Shown: piece after piece, positions 1 to 12,106 of the stretch | How the letters are laid out: each line of letters opens with the position of its first letter | How positions within the stretch are numbered: the stretch's first letter is position 1 | NCBI GenBank assembly: GCA_013398615.1 | Contig: VZSR01003803.1 | Location: 9,745,240-9,809,239, forward strand | DNA length: 64,000 nucleotides | Source of the DNA: Brachypodius melanocephalos | Taxonomy: Eukaryota; Chordata; Aves; Passeriformes; Pycnonotidae | Direction: 5' to 3' | Program-made: the position numbers and the translations under genes | The notes under the pieces: generated by a model | The model's database searches: none | What the model was told of the DNA's origin: nothing | The model's input: only the letters and a program-made list of their open reading frames with translations

Positions 1-1365
1 GAGGCTATGTGAAGCAGGGACAAATTTGTCCCACTTTTGGATCATAGCTTTTTTCCTCTTGGCTTTCTTCTGAAGTAGACAGAAAAGAAAGATCCATCTG
101 CAAAAAGTAGGGCAAAAGACTAAAAATCATTCAAGGAATTGCAGATACCAGATATGAAATATGCTTATTTTCTGCATATGGCCCACATTTCTGAGGGAAG
201 GCATAATAGCTTTATGCTCCACTTATACCTAGGTCTCAGTATCTCCTGGGGGTCAAATTGGTTTGTTCCATCTATTAGTAAAAGGAATAAAGGCAGCAAA
301 GTTCTTGCTTAAGTTGCTTTGGATGTACATGTCTTAAACATTTGCAGTTTCTCTGCAACACAGATCCATTGGCCAGCCTTCCAGCAGTCATCTGAAGTGT
401 CTTGGATGAAACAGTTTCTGGTAGAGAAGATTGGCATGAAAAGGCACAAAAGAAGGAACACAAAAACTAAATGTGTTTAATTTTTTTTTTGTACAATGCA
501 AACAACTGTGACGACCGAACAGAACAACAACAAAAGGCACCAGACTTCATTCATATCTATATTTTAAACTATGATTCTCCAGTGTTTTAATGAGTGATAT
601 GCAAATCCTCTATCACTGTTTTCAGCTTAATAAATGTGCAGTTACTGTTTTAGGTCCCATTCATAAGATCACAAAGCCATTTCTTTCAAAATAATAATAG
701 AGAAGTGGTGAGTGGTTTCTGCTCTGTCATCACCTTCTCCCTGATGAAACCAGATTGTGTTGATAAAAGGGCAGGCTGAAGAGCCTGCAGATTGGATTCC
801 AAAATTAGATACTGGATGAGTGTGAATATTTGGTTCTTTGCTCATCAGTCTTGCATAGGACTACTTAAATCACAAGATGATTCTTCCTTCAGAGAGTTTG
901 TCTCCAGAATATTTTTCTAGTTCTTTTGGGAAAGGAGATAGTTAGTCACAGCTTCTTCAATGATTTCCCTGTAAATGCAGGTCTTTGAGAAGAGGCCAGA
1001 AAGGGATTGAATTCCATTATAACAGATTCTACATAAAAGAAAAGCAAAAATATTCTGTGTCCAGGAGTTTCTGAGGTGAGACCGAAGCCCTTCAAAATAC
1101 CAACTCTGATTAAATAAAGACATATTTATTGAAATAGTGTTATATTGCTAGGCTGAGTTGTGGCATTCCTCATTGTGCTCTGTGTTTACATAAAAGGAAA
1201 AAAAAGATCAACCCTGTTTTTTGACTTTATGGTCCAGTTTTTACTTTCTTCTTCCCCCATCTGATGTTCTGCTGAGTATTGCTACAGCAACCACTCTAGG
1301 AACTGATTTTCATGATATTGATTGCATTTTCCTTCTCTCTGCATATTTATAGGGCTTTGGACCAG

Positions 1366-1434
1366 AAAAAAAAAAAAAAAAAAGAAAAAGAAAAACCTTA
1401 AAAATGAGAAAAATGGAAAAAAGGAAAAAGAAAT
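1366..1434. repeat. A-rich low-complexity tract
   Basis: Poly-A run of about 18 nt followed by GAAAAAG-type sequence. It lies alone, with no recognised element attached. Confidence 0.8.
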
Positions 1435-2054
1435 TACCCATTACAGGAACTGCAAATCTAGACTCTTCTTGGGGTCATTTACCTAATCTTAGCTTGTTTG
1501 TCAGCAGTATGTTTCAAACAGGACAGACAAATTCACTCTCATGCATCTTTAACTTACTTTTACTTACGAATTAAAAATCTTAGTGAAGAATTTCTGGGAT
1601 TGAACTTCATACTTGCCACATCCTGTCTGCATTCATGAAATACCCCCACTGCTCTCTGTAGGCTAACATGTCTCTGGGCAGAAACACGTGATTGACATTG
1701 AGTCACTGAGAAGAGTTTCATAATCAGCTCCAGACGGAGCTCTGAGAAGCAGTTCCTCTGTGGAAGGGTGTGAGATGTGAGTCCCAGTGAGCACCATCAG
1801 CTGCTGACTGATCCCCATGAACATCTGCAGATCTTCTCCTGTGCTGAATCCATGTCAGTAGCTATTGCTGCCTGCCACAGGAAAAACTGTTTGTCTGACT
1901 GATACCTGCCTCTTTTCAGCTTTCTCTAGAAAAGTAATTTACATTTTGAATAAAAGACCATTAACTGTTAGATAATTAACTATTGAATCACTAAATTGCT
2001 TCTTTTTTGGGGAAAAAAAAATTCTGTATTTTATAGGGGTTTCTTTACCTATTC

Positions 2055-2290
2055 AGAATCATTTAGGTTGGAAGCACCTGTATGATCATCAAGTCCAACT
2101 GTTAACCCAGCACTGCTGTGTTTAGAACACTAAATCCTGGTCTTACGCTCTGCATCTAAAATCCTATTTTCTCTTGTCCTATCACTTGTCACTTGGGATG
2201 AGAGACCAACCCCCAGCTCACTGTGACCTCCTTTTCTCATTGCAGTGGTGGCTCTCCCCTCACCAGGGTGCCTCAGAGACTGAGCTTACA
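2055..2290 (-). mobile_element. CR1 LINE 3' fragment, diverged
   Basis: The + strand reads TTTAGGTTGGAAG followed by CATCAAGTCCAAC and a CCTATCACTTGTCACTTGGGA-like stretch. This is the reverse complement of the CR1 3' region. Confidence 0.7.
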
Positions 2291-2599
2291 TCATGAACCA
2301 CTGAAATCAGTGTTATCCCATCTCCAGCTTTAGCAATACCTGAGCTGTTGACACAGAGTGCCTGGAGGCAGCACAGGCTTGGCTATCTGGGCTGCACTAC
2401 GTGTGGCACCTCCATACATCCATTGTCAAACAACCCAAATTAACTGTCAAATCAGTTCTAAAACACTGATGTCACTACAAAACTAACATCCCTACTTGCT
2501 CTTAACATTCATGGGGTCAACATGAGCTACTCACCTCTTTGTTATGGTAGATCTTATGTCAAAATAATCATGAAATAGACTAGATTAGGCTAGATTACA

Positions 2600-2885
2600 C
2601 TAGAATAGTTCAGTTGGAAAGGACATACTATGGTCATCCAGCCCAAGTGCCTGACCACTTCATGGCTGACCAATAGTTAAAATGTGTTACTAATGGCATT
2701 GCCCAAACACCTCTGAAACATTGACAGCCTTGGGACATCAACCACCTCTCTTGAAAGTTCCAACGTTTGACCACACTGTCATAAACAAATGTGTTCTAAT
2801 GTCCAGTTTGAACACCTTCTGTTGCAGTTTTGAATCATTCCTCTGTGTCCTGTCAGCAGATCCCACGGAGAAGAGCACAATTATA
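2600..2885 (-). mobile_element. CR1 LINE 3' fragment, diverged
   Basis: The + strand begins TAGTTCAGTTGGAAAGGAC, then GGTCATCCAGCCCAA and later a CTCTGTGTCCTGTCAGC stretch, consistent with a second old minus-oriented CR1 copy. Three CTAGATTA-like decamers precede it at about 2575-2605. Confidence 0.65.
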
Positions 2886-3331
2886 TATTGGGATTCGAAA
2901 TAATCTGATGATTACATGGCCTGGATATGGAGGTGATACATTTCAGAGTCTTTGTTATAGCAGCTGGTAAAGAAGTTGCATTCAGCAACTCAGCAATCAC
3001 AGAAATAAATCGATAAATGTACTATTTTTGGAATCAGACAGTGTGCTTATATTAACTTCCTTACCTCCACAGAGCACAGGCTGACAGGGTCAGGCCTGTT
3101 TGCTGCAAGGATAAATACTCACTCTTCATTTTCAGTGTTGCATCTACTTTGCTACTAATTCCTCTGAAGTTTTTATGAATATTATGTGGATGGTTCTTTC
3201 CCATATTTCTTTAACTTTTTTTAATCATAAATTTGGAAGAAAAAACTAAGTATTATAAACAGCTAATGCTGTATTTTTCATACTTTTGAAAATGTATTTG
3301 AAATTATAAGATTTCTTCACTGCAATCATAT

Positions 3332-3415
3332 GAGTCACAGAATGGTTTGGGTTGGAAGGGACATTAAAGGTCATCTAGTTCCAAGCATCCTGCCATGGGC
3401 TGGGGCAAGTGACAC
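3332..3415 (-). mobile_element. CR1 LINE 3' end fragment
   Basis: The + strand carries the hallmark GAATGGTTTGGGTTGGAAGG, then GGTCATCTAGTTCCAA and CTGCCATGGGC. It is truncated after about 85 bp. Confidence 0.85.
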
Positions 3416-6400
3416 TTAAACTGTGCCTTTGATAGAGAACTTTGAGTACGTGATATTAGAAAGTGGGCAGAGGCAGGTCTATTCAATCTGCTGGTGGTGT
3501 GGGAGGAGCAATAAGATAATAAACAATAATGAACAATCTCGTCCTTCCTCTTCTTGCTGTCCCTCCCTCAGGAAAGCATGCAATCCTTACACTTGCTCAC
3601 TTCCAGCAGCCCTGCTATTGCTGACTACCCTTCAGTCCTCATCTACACAACTGGATTTAGATAATTTCACTTTGCTGGTACAATTTACATAATATAATCT
3701 GCAGGAATGCAACTAGAGTCTCATACCTTAAAAAAATAGAATGAATGAGCCATAAAACAAAATATTTGAAGATTTTTGGAGTTACATGCTAAGTAGGAAA
3801 TCTATAGGGAGCCATAGGAAACTGTGTGGTCTAAAAAGAAAGCTAAAGAAACTGCAAGTAAGAAACATTAGAAAGTGAGAGAAGTCTCTAGGATTGGTAG
3901 AAAAGACTCATGGACACCACCCCATGGCTGCTTTTCTCTAAGGTTAGTATCCACTGAAAGAAGATCTGGAAAATCAGATTCAAATCTTTGATGATGCTTT
4001 TAATGTTAGTCATCAAGGAAAGTCGGATGTTCTCCACAGCACCTTTGCTGCATCCCAACTGCAGTAGCACAGACCTTTGGTTTAATTCCATATATGTTTA
4101 TTTTATTACCCACGCCTATGCCACAAGACACACAAGCCCTCTATTCAACAAGTCAAATTAACTCAGTACCTCCTATGAAGATTTTATAGCTTTTTTGACT
4201 GTGGTTTCTTTAGAATGAATCAATGTCTTTGCTCAGTGGATAGGGCAGCTGTAATAACATTGTGTTCATGGTGCAACCTTATTTCAGTTGCTTAGTAAGG
4301 GTGGGATGATTTTAAGAGAGATTGGTCAGAATTTTCCAGGAAAGATTTCTTGTAAAAGTCATAGAGATTTTTTTAAAGTAACTGCCACTTTCTTCAATTT
4401 TCAGTTAACATTGATTATTCCAATTTCATTAGAAGAAAAGAGAGCAAATTAAAAATATTTAGAAGGATCAGAAAAAGGCAGTATGATAGATAAGACATGT
4501 AAATTATGAAAATTGAATGCGAGGGAAAAGATGTGAAAACAACTCACAACTTTTCCACTGATTCTTTTATAATTTTACTAATTTAAGGTACTTTTATTAT
4601 TCACTTCCTTAACTCATGTAAATATTTCAAATTTTACTTCTGTAGATGAAACGAGAGCATTTTAAGAATGACCAATTCTATTTTAAACTCAGGTTTGATT
4701 AGACTGGCTTCTATGCATATTTTTCCCCAGCATCATCCTGGAGAAAGAATGAGCAGTAGTGATGGTGGAAAATATGCTCAAGATAAGAAGGGATCTGCTA
4801 CATGTATTTAAAACATTGTCTGCTGATTTAGGTCCTCAGATGTAAGACACCTCTGTGACAGCTTTTGTTTTCATCTGGTCTGGTTTGGGGGATATCTCTG
4901 TGCTGTCTTTTTCTCTCTTCTTCTGTGTTCACAGATTGTTATCTGAACAGTTTATTTCAGGATTATTTTGTGCCTTGTAGTATGTGAAAGAATATGTTTT
5001 AAATATTGTGAGGATCTTCTAGATATTGTTACGTCTAAAACTGCAGGAGCCATGATCTGATGAACTGTGCCTGTGCTTTATGTTTAACCTTGGCTTGAGT
5101 GTAGAACTCACCTTGGCTATGAAATTGGCAGCCTTGGGGAGGCTGGGGAGATGGCAGAGCAATCTCTGTCTGCCTTTAGCTCTGTTTAGTGGAAGCAGTC
5201 TCTAAATTACTCCCAGAGATTGGAGTGAATCACAGGTCTGGAGTGAGTATAACGATGCTTTGATGAATGGCACATGGCAGTGGCTTCCTTGACAGCTTGA
5301 ACTTTGTGTTCCCTTTAGACAAGGAGATTAAAAACACCTGTCAGAACTGTACCACTGGGCTAGCAGCAGAGGGAACACTAATGTAGGCCATGTATAAAAA
5401 AGCTGTCAAAAAAATGGTCATAGAAAATCTGCACAGAATTTGCTGCAACAAAGACTGCTGCCTTGGTCATGGTGAACCCAAAGTCACCTTGATGGAGGCT
5501 GTGTGGGATGGAAGGAGGAGAAGAGAGTCAAAGGGCTACAGATCAGCCAAGTTCAGCTTGCCCTCGTGCAGCTACCACTCACAGAGCATCTCTGCAGTAC
5601 GTTGCCTGAATTCTCAAAGTTGTAAAAGTACACACACACATATAATATATAATTGTTTCTATTAGATTGGTTGGGATTAAGGGTTATCGATCTGTTCATT
5701 TACTATTCACTTTCTAAACTGACCTCAAATTTATCCCTTAGTGTAGGATTTCATATTTCACCCTTGCACTACATATACACGTGTGTACGTATATGCTTTT
5801 GTGTGTACATCAAAAAAGATTCTGTGCTATTTTACTGGGCCAGCTCTCCATCATAGTTTTCTGTCTGTCATTCCTACCACTTGACCAATGAGTTGCACAT
5901 CTGTTTTGAATGAGCAATGGCAGTCTCCAAAGGATCTCCTACTTTATAATTTCTTCTCATTTTATAATTGTGGTGTAGTGGCTTCCTACAAGTCACTGCT
6001 ATGTTGCCTCTTGTGAAATGGTTGTAGCAGCTGCAAGTCTGATTCAAATTCTTGTGAAAGTCATCTGAGTACTCTTGTCAGACATGAATTGTCTTGTCAG
6101 GCATAAAATTAAATGCAGACAAACTAAACTGGCATAAAATTCAAAGGAAACAGTCCACAAAATATTTTGCCTGTGAGCCTCACTGAAAACTGCAGCATTG
6201 ACGTCTGTGACCCTGATGTTTGATGGACTTTGAGAGAGATGGAATGATGCTCAGGCTATGGCTGGTGTCAGTAAATTTTGTGGTACTGAAAAACATTTCC
6301 AGGCACTAGATCTCAATCCTCTTTCCTGCTAAATTGCTGAAATGGCTCTTGCATGTCTTCATTCCATACCAACCCTCTGGATGGTTCCCAGGCACTATTC

Positions 6401-9400
6401 AGGACACGTCATGTGTCAGGGGCAATTCCCAAATAACCTGTTTGGAAGTAGACAAACCACCTAAGAGATTAAGAGGGTGTAATAGCTGGAATGTGAGCTG
6501 TTTCACGTCTCTTGGGCACCATGTCAGTGAATGGTCCCAATTGTATTCCATCTCCTGCTAGAGACATAGCCTTAGGCTTCAGGCTCCATCTGAAATGCCA
6601 TCCTATATACTTCACTCTAGTAGCCTCAGTCCTATAGTTTCTCTTTATCTGCTGATATTAGTTATATCTACAGCCGGAGACCAGTCCCCAGCACTGATTA
6701 AAGTATTAGCTGAGCTACAATCATGTTACCTCTGGTCTGTCAGGTATTTTTGCAGGTGGTATATCCTCTGTGAGCCTCAGAATGACAGACTGAGTGGTAA
6801 TAAAATTAGTCTTGTAACAGATCTAGGAAATGACTCATGGGCTACAAAGAATAAGACAACCAGTCTATGAAATCTGGGGCATTTTTCAGTTCCTGATGAA
6901 AAATAAAAATCACATAAATTGAATATTTTTTCAGGGACTTTTCTTTATTTTCCAGAGGATTTCTCTGACATTAGTTGTTTTTGTAAAAGTGTCATTAAGG
7001 TACAAGTCCAGTGAAATCCTCTGTGACTCCCTACCAACTTGTGGGAGTCTGTGGTGAATGGTGGCTGCAGTATATGGAATTTCACTGGACTGTTGCTCCA
7101 AAATGGTATAAACAGGCTTACTGCTCCAAGTCTAGAAAGCCCAGTGGAAACAGTGATTGTCACAGCTCTGAGCATGGTGCTGACTGATTTTTGTTGGAAA
7201 GGACTTTATATTTTTCACAGAAGAGGTTCTGGTCTCTTTGGTCCCTGGTTTCACAGTAACTAAAGTGGCAGGCCAGGAAAGCTCAGTGGAAGAGTTAGGG
7301 TTTGGGATTTCTGCTGTAAACTTGGGGTGAAATGGATCCAAACAAACACTGTCTGCCCTCTCCTAAGTGACAATTTGATTGATGCTCTTGTAGAAATGAT
7401 GTGCACACATCTTCACCCTCTGCTGAAGCATCTGCTTAAGGGGTAACAACTCACCTGGGTCAGAGGTCTGTGGCTGGAGTTGAACCTCTCTGGTAAATCA
7501 AAAGACTGGAGAAATTATATTGGATTTGGCTTCTAAATTATTCAGATAAGACAGTCTATATGGATGCTGAAATGAAACAGATGAAAGATGAGTTCTAGGG
7601 CAGATTAGAAAAAAGGTAGTCCAGAGCTTTGCAGAGCCTGAGCTTTGGCAGAGACATCTGCAGTCAATGGCTTATCAGAGGCCTTGGACACGCTTAAAGT
7701 TGGTTGCTCTTTTGACTAAAGATGCTCTAAAAACAGTGTAACAGCCCAGAGAAAGAAGGTGACTTCAGGAGTTTTCCTGTGTTCTTGTGTGTCACAGCAC
7801 TGAAATTCGTCCTGGAAAACCTATAATTTAATACTACCAACAGCTAAAAAACCAACAGTGACCTATTTTTACCTGGAGACTCCTCTTACCATGTGCAATA
7901 CATTTTTTCCATCTGATCTATTGACCAGACTCACTTGTGGGGCACCGGTGAGGCCCTTTTATCATCTGACATCTAGTGGCAGTGCTGTGCAATAGAGACG
8001 AGGTCAAAAAGAAAGCAGGGGATGTCACACCGTGGGAAAATTCTGGCTCTTCATGATTTCATATCATGGGATCATTTCATTTTCTGATAACCAATCTACG
8101 TTTTTAAATTTGCAGTCTTCTTAATGCAATGCAACGCACTTTGTGGTGCAGTGACAAGTGTGTGTTTCTCACTAAAGCAGATGAAACATTTTGCATTTGA
8201 ACTTGCATTGTGCCCTTTTATAATACAGTCTTCCTTTAATTCTACTTCCCAGGAATTTATGGAAAAAAAAAATCTTAGAGACTTTATTACAAAGTCCTTG
8301 CTGAGCTTATAACAGATATAAAATATTTGAAATACAAAATGAAGACAACATTGGCAAAAATGAAAAAGTCAAAGGTCCTTTCAAATCATCCAAATCATGC
8401 CTACTTATTTCCAAAGCCAGAAAATCCACAATTCCTCACCTGTGTGTTCATGTATTCCTTATCCACTTGGGTTCTCCTGAAGAGAGCTGGTACTTTGCTC
8501 TGTCAGGAACACCACATCATGATCTCTGAGTCCTTCTTGCTCATAGGGCTGTAGCCCATATTTCTGGTCACCTGGAAAGCTAGGAATAACTGCATGTCCT
8601 TAGGATTTCCTGTCATGCTGCTACAGCCATCTTAGCAGACTGATACCTTCTCTTTTGGGCATACTACATGTGAAAGAAATCCTAAAAAAACAGAAAAATT
8701 CAAGCAAATTTTGCTCATTGATGCGTCAATATTTTGATAGACAAAAATTGAGTATTTTCCAAGACAAATTTTACTATTTTTAACATACAAAATGATGATC
8801 AAAAATAATCTAGATGAACATATGATTATTAGAAAAGTCTGGCAATGCAAACTGAGTTATTAGTTTATTAGTATGAAGACAGTGTGGTGTATTTATACTG
8901 AAAACTTAGATCTTATGCTGAAGGAGGTTTGATTCAGAATGAAAGGAAATTGTAATTTTGGTATTTTCTGTGATATCAAACATTCAGGTTCTGATGATTT
9001 TAGGTTATTTGCATCACCTTTCTCTAAGGCAAACAGAAATATTACAAAGAAGTCTAAACAACAACTTTATTGTGTTATGTAGAGTGTACATTGTTTTGTA
9101 GATGGTTAGTGCTCAGCTTTTCTATTTTGAATAAACAGATTGTTCTGTAACATCAGCTATGAATTGTACAAGCCCTTGTCTAGCATTAGCACCAGAAAAA
9201 TACTATTATTTCCACTATTTTTCTCAAAAGAGGGATGTAAAATTTCTACTGTGCATGGAGATAAACCTACTAAACGTACATGGTAATGAAACAAGACCTC
9301 TGTCTCTTTGTCAGATACCACACACTGCTGATAATTCCAGCTGCCAGCCAAAGATTATGGCACCATGGCTGCAGGAAGACAATTGGATTTAGAGAAAGCA

Positions 9401-11830
9401 TAGGAACCCCTGTGTCTTGCAAACCAGAGTCTCAGACCTGTGCCGTGTTACTGAGTGTTCAAATTTTGTTTCCTCCAGTGTGCAAAAAAATCCCCAGCAG
9501 CCCCGTATTTCTCTTACAGTGTCAGCCCAGCCTTGGTGACCAATAGTAAGTGCAGAGACAGGGTTTTTAAGTGGCCCATACCTCACTGAGAATGGTTCCT
9601 GGCCCCGTGTTGAAGGAGGAAAAGGCTCTTGGAAGTTTCCTTCTTCATGGAGATAACCATGTGCCTTTTTTTGCTGGGTGTTGCAGAAAACCTTTACCTG
9701 AGATCTATATCCATCTTTTCTCTAGGTCTCTGCTGTCAGCCACACACAGGGAAAGTACTCAGTAGCTGACCTGAACTGACTTGTGGTGCTAAAATGCTTG
9801 CCTTTGGCCACGTGGTTTGAACATGTCCAAAGGACCTTTCATTGGTCTGAGCTCAGCTGTCTTCATCGGGAATGTGGACAGCTCTTACCAGGATTTTGGG
9901 CACAGAGTGCTCCACAGACTGAAAACACGCAAGGCAGGTGACTATAGTGAAGAAGATGGCTTCAAAACCATTCTCATGCTAAAGTCCATAGCTCCTTTGT
10001 CCTTTCCTCAGATAGATGCTCTAAGAGAGAAGATCTTTATTCCTGTCTGTTGGCAGTATGTTGTCTAAGCTCAGGATAATTTTTTTTCCACAAGCATTCT
10101 GTTACACCCTCACTTTAAAGCTTTAAGAATGGCATAATAATGGTCAAATTCATCCAAAATTGCAGAGACTTTTCCTCATGGTCAAGCATCTTTAAAGGGT
10201 CAGATCCAGTCAGGACCTGGATATAGGTGGAAATAACATACTTAGATACTGGAACTTGGCCTTCACAGTGTAACCAAATTCTTACAGAAATGCTATGTCT
10301 GCAAAAATATTTCACAGCATATTCAGGGATGAAAGAAAGACCTCTGTATGCTCATTTGAAGAATTTTGTGTACACCTCTGCCTTTTGATAGCCCTGATTC
10401 CCAAAATTATGGCCTCCAATAATCTATACCTGAAAATAATCTTTGCAAAACCAGAGGCAGAGGCAGAAAGGTTTGGAAGGTGGGGGTGAAGGAGAGTCCA
10501 GGAGACTGCAAGGGGAAGGAACATGAGGGGGTCCATTCTCATTTATGCACAGATCACTTTGGATGTACTGGTGTGAATGTACATTTCTTCAACCAAGTGC
10601 TTGAGGAGTGGCCATGCTTTGTGTGAACTTTGCTGGGACAGTACATTTCTATTCTTAATGAGCATAGATGTCCCATTAGGGCTATGACTGTGCAAAAGAT
10701 TTCAAAAGTAGTGTTACTTAAATACATGTTGGAATTTTGGCATGAGCTTGAGGGCTTTGCTGAATCAGCGCCTTCTTCTCTAATAAATCCTGACCTCTGG
10801 CTCACGATGTACACAGGCTGTTCTGTGTTCCTGGAAATGAGGAAAGGGTTTATCATACTAGAAATCAAAAAAGGCATCTTTACTAATAATCATTCTCCTT
10901 CCATACTCTGTACATGTCCATAAACAAACAGTTCTTGACTTGCAGAATTTTGCAGCAGAACACACCTGTACATGTTTGGTCTACTCCCGAGATCAGTGTA
11001 AACTTTCCTTACTTACTTACACTAAGTGGATATATTTTACACTAAAAGTTTGGTCTGTTCACACTAAGCCTGTTTACAGTAGTATGAAGTGATAAATGCA
11101 CTGTTCAGCTGCTTGGAAAATTATGACCAAACCAGAAATTGCATCATGATTTAAAGAGTTCATATACTGATTGTGCAAATCATGTCCTCTATAATTTTTG
11201 GTGCAAATCAAAAGCAGTAGTTATAAAAGTAATGGTGGTAGCCTGAAACATAGCTAGAAGTAAATATATGTATATATATCTGCATTACATGCATGGGCAC
11301 ACATTTGAAAAATGCTTTTCATTGCTTTTTGTAAACTATATATTTTTCATCTTTATTACCAAGTTGTTCTGTTTAATAATGACATTTCCCATATGTCTGT
11401 AAGTATTTTTTTTTTGAAAATACCTGAATTTTAAAGTACCAATTTTTCATCCTAACCACTGCAACTCTTTCAGTCTAGGGCAAAACAGCTTTTACCAGGT
11501 CCTGTAATAGTTGCTGATAATTTAGAGGACACAGTCCTTCAGAACATAGTGTCTAATACCCTCTCGGTGCTTTTTTTTATGTTTTCCCTTTGGTGATTTT
11601 GAATCACCACCGATATGGCAAACACACATCTCAGCTTATTCAATTTAAATTATCCTATTAGTTGATTTAACAAAGCATTTTTCAAGCCTAAGTGCAACTC
11701 CTGGCATATTTTTCTCTCTATAAAATACGTTTATGCAGACTTCTGTTTAGAAAATCCTGAGCCGAGCAACCGCACGATGAAATGAAGCATCGGAGGGGCT
11801 GAGCTGTCGGAGCCAACCTGGAGCCGATGT

Positions 11831-12106
11831 TGAGGCGGCTGTGAGCGCGGGGTGCCAGATGTGACTGCGTGGTGCCAGATGTGACTGCGGAGTGCCAGAT
11901 GTGAGCGCGCGGTGCCAGATGTGAGCGCTAGGTGGCAGCGGTGACCGCGGGGTGGCAGCTGTGAGCCCTGGTGACATCCTGTGCGTGGTGGCAGCTGTGA
12001 CTTTGGCGTGCCGGCTGTAGCCATTGGGTGGCTTCTGTGGCCATGGGGTGTCAGCTGTGAGCCCTGGGTGACAGCGGTGACCTTGGGGCAGCAGCGGTGA
12101 ACCCTC
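11831..12106. repeat. GC-rich minisatellite, 20-bp unit, about 14 copies
   Basis: Units start at 11831, 11851, 11871, 11891, 11911, 11931 and 11951; one 16-bp short unit follows at 11971; then units start at 11987, 12007, 12027, 12047, 12067 and 12087. The best copies begin GGTGCCAGATGTGA. The array is CpG-containing and stands out from the AT-rich surroundings. Seven units carry a CAGATG or CAGCTG hexamer. A 184-residue minus-strand ORF across it (11731-12285) is explained by stop-poor repeat sequence. Confidence 0.9.

Noticed and set aside
9817..10068. 83-codon + strand ORF with a FPQIDAL stretch recalling a hemopexin motif
   Set aside because: It is on the opposite strand to the cluster, has no further hemopexin blade features and the similarity is only a few residues.
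11831..12106. Regular repeats considered as a CRISPR array
   Set aside because: The units abut with no unique spacers and the genome is vertebrate.
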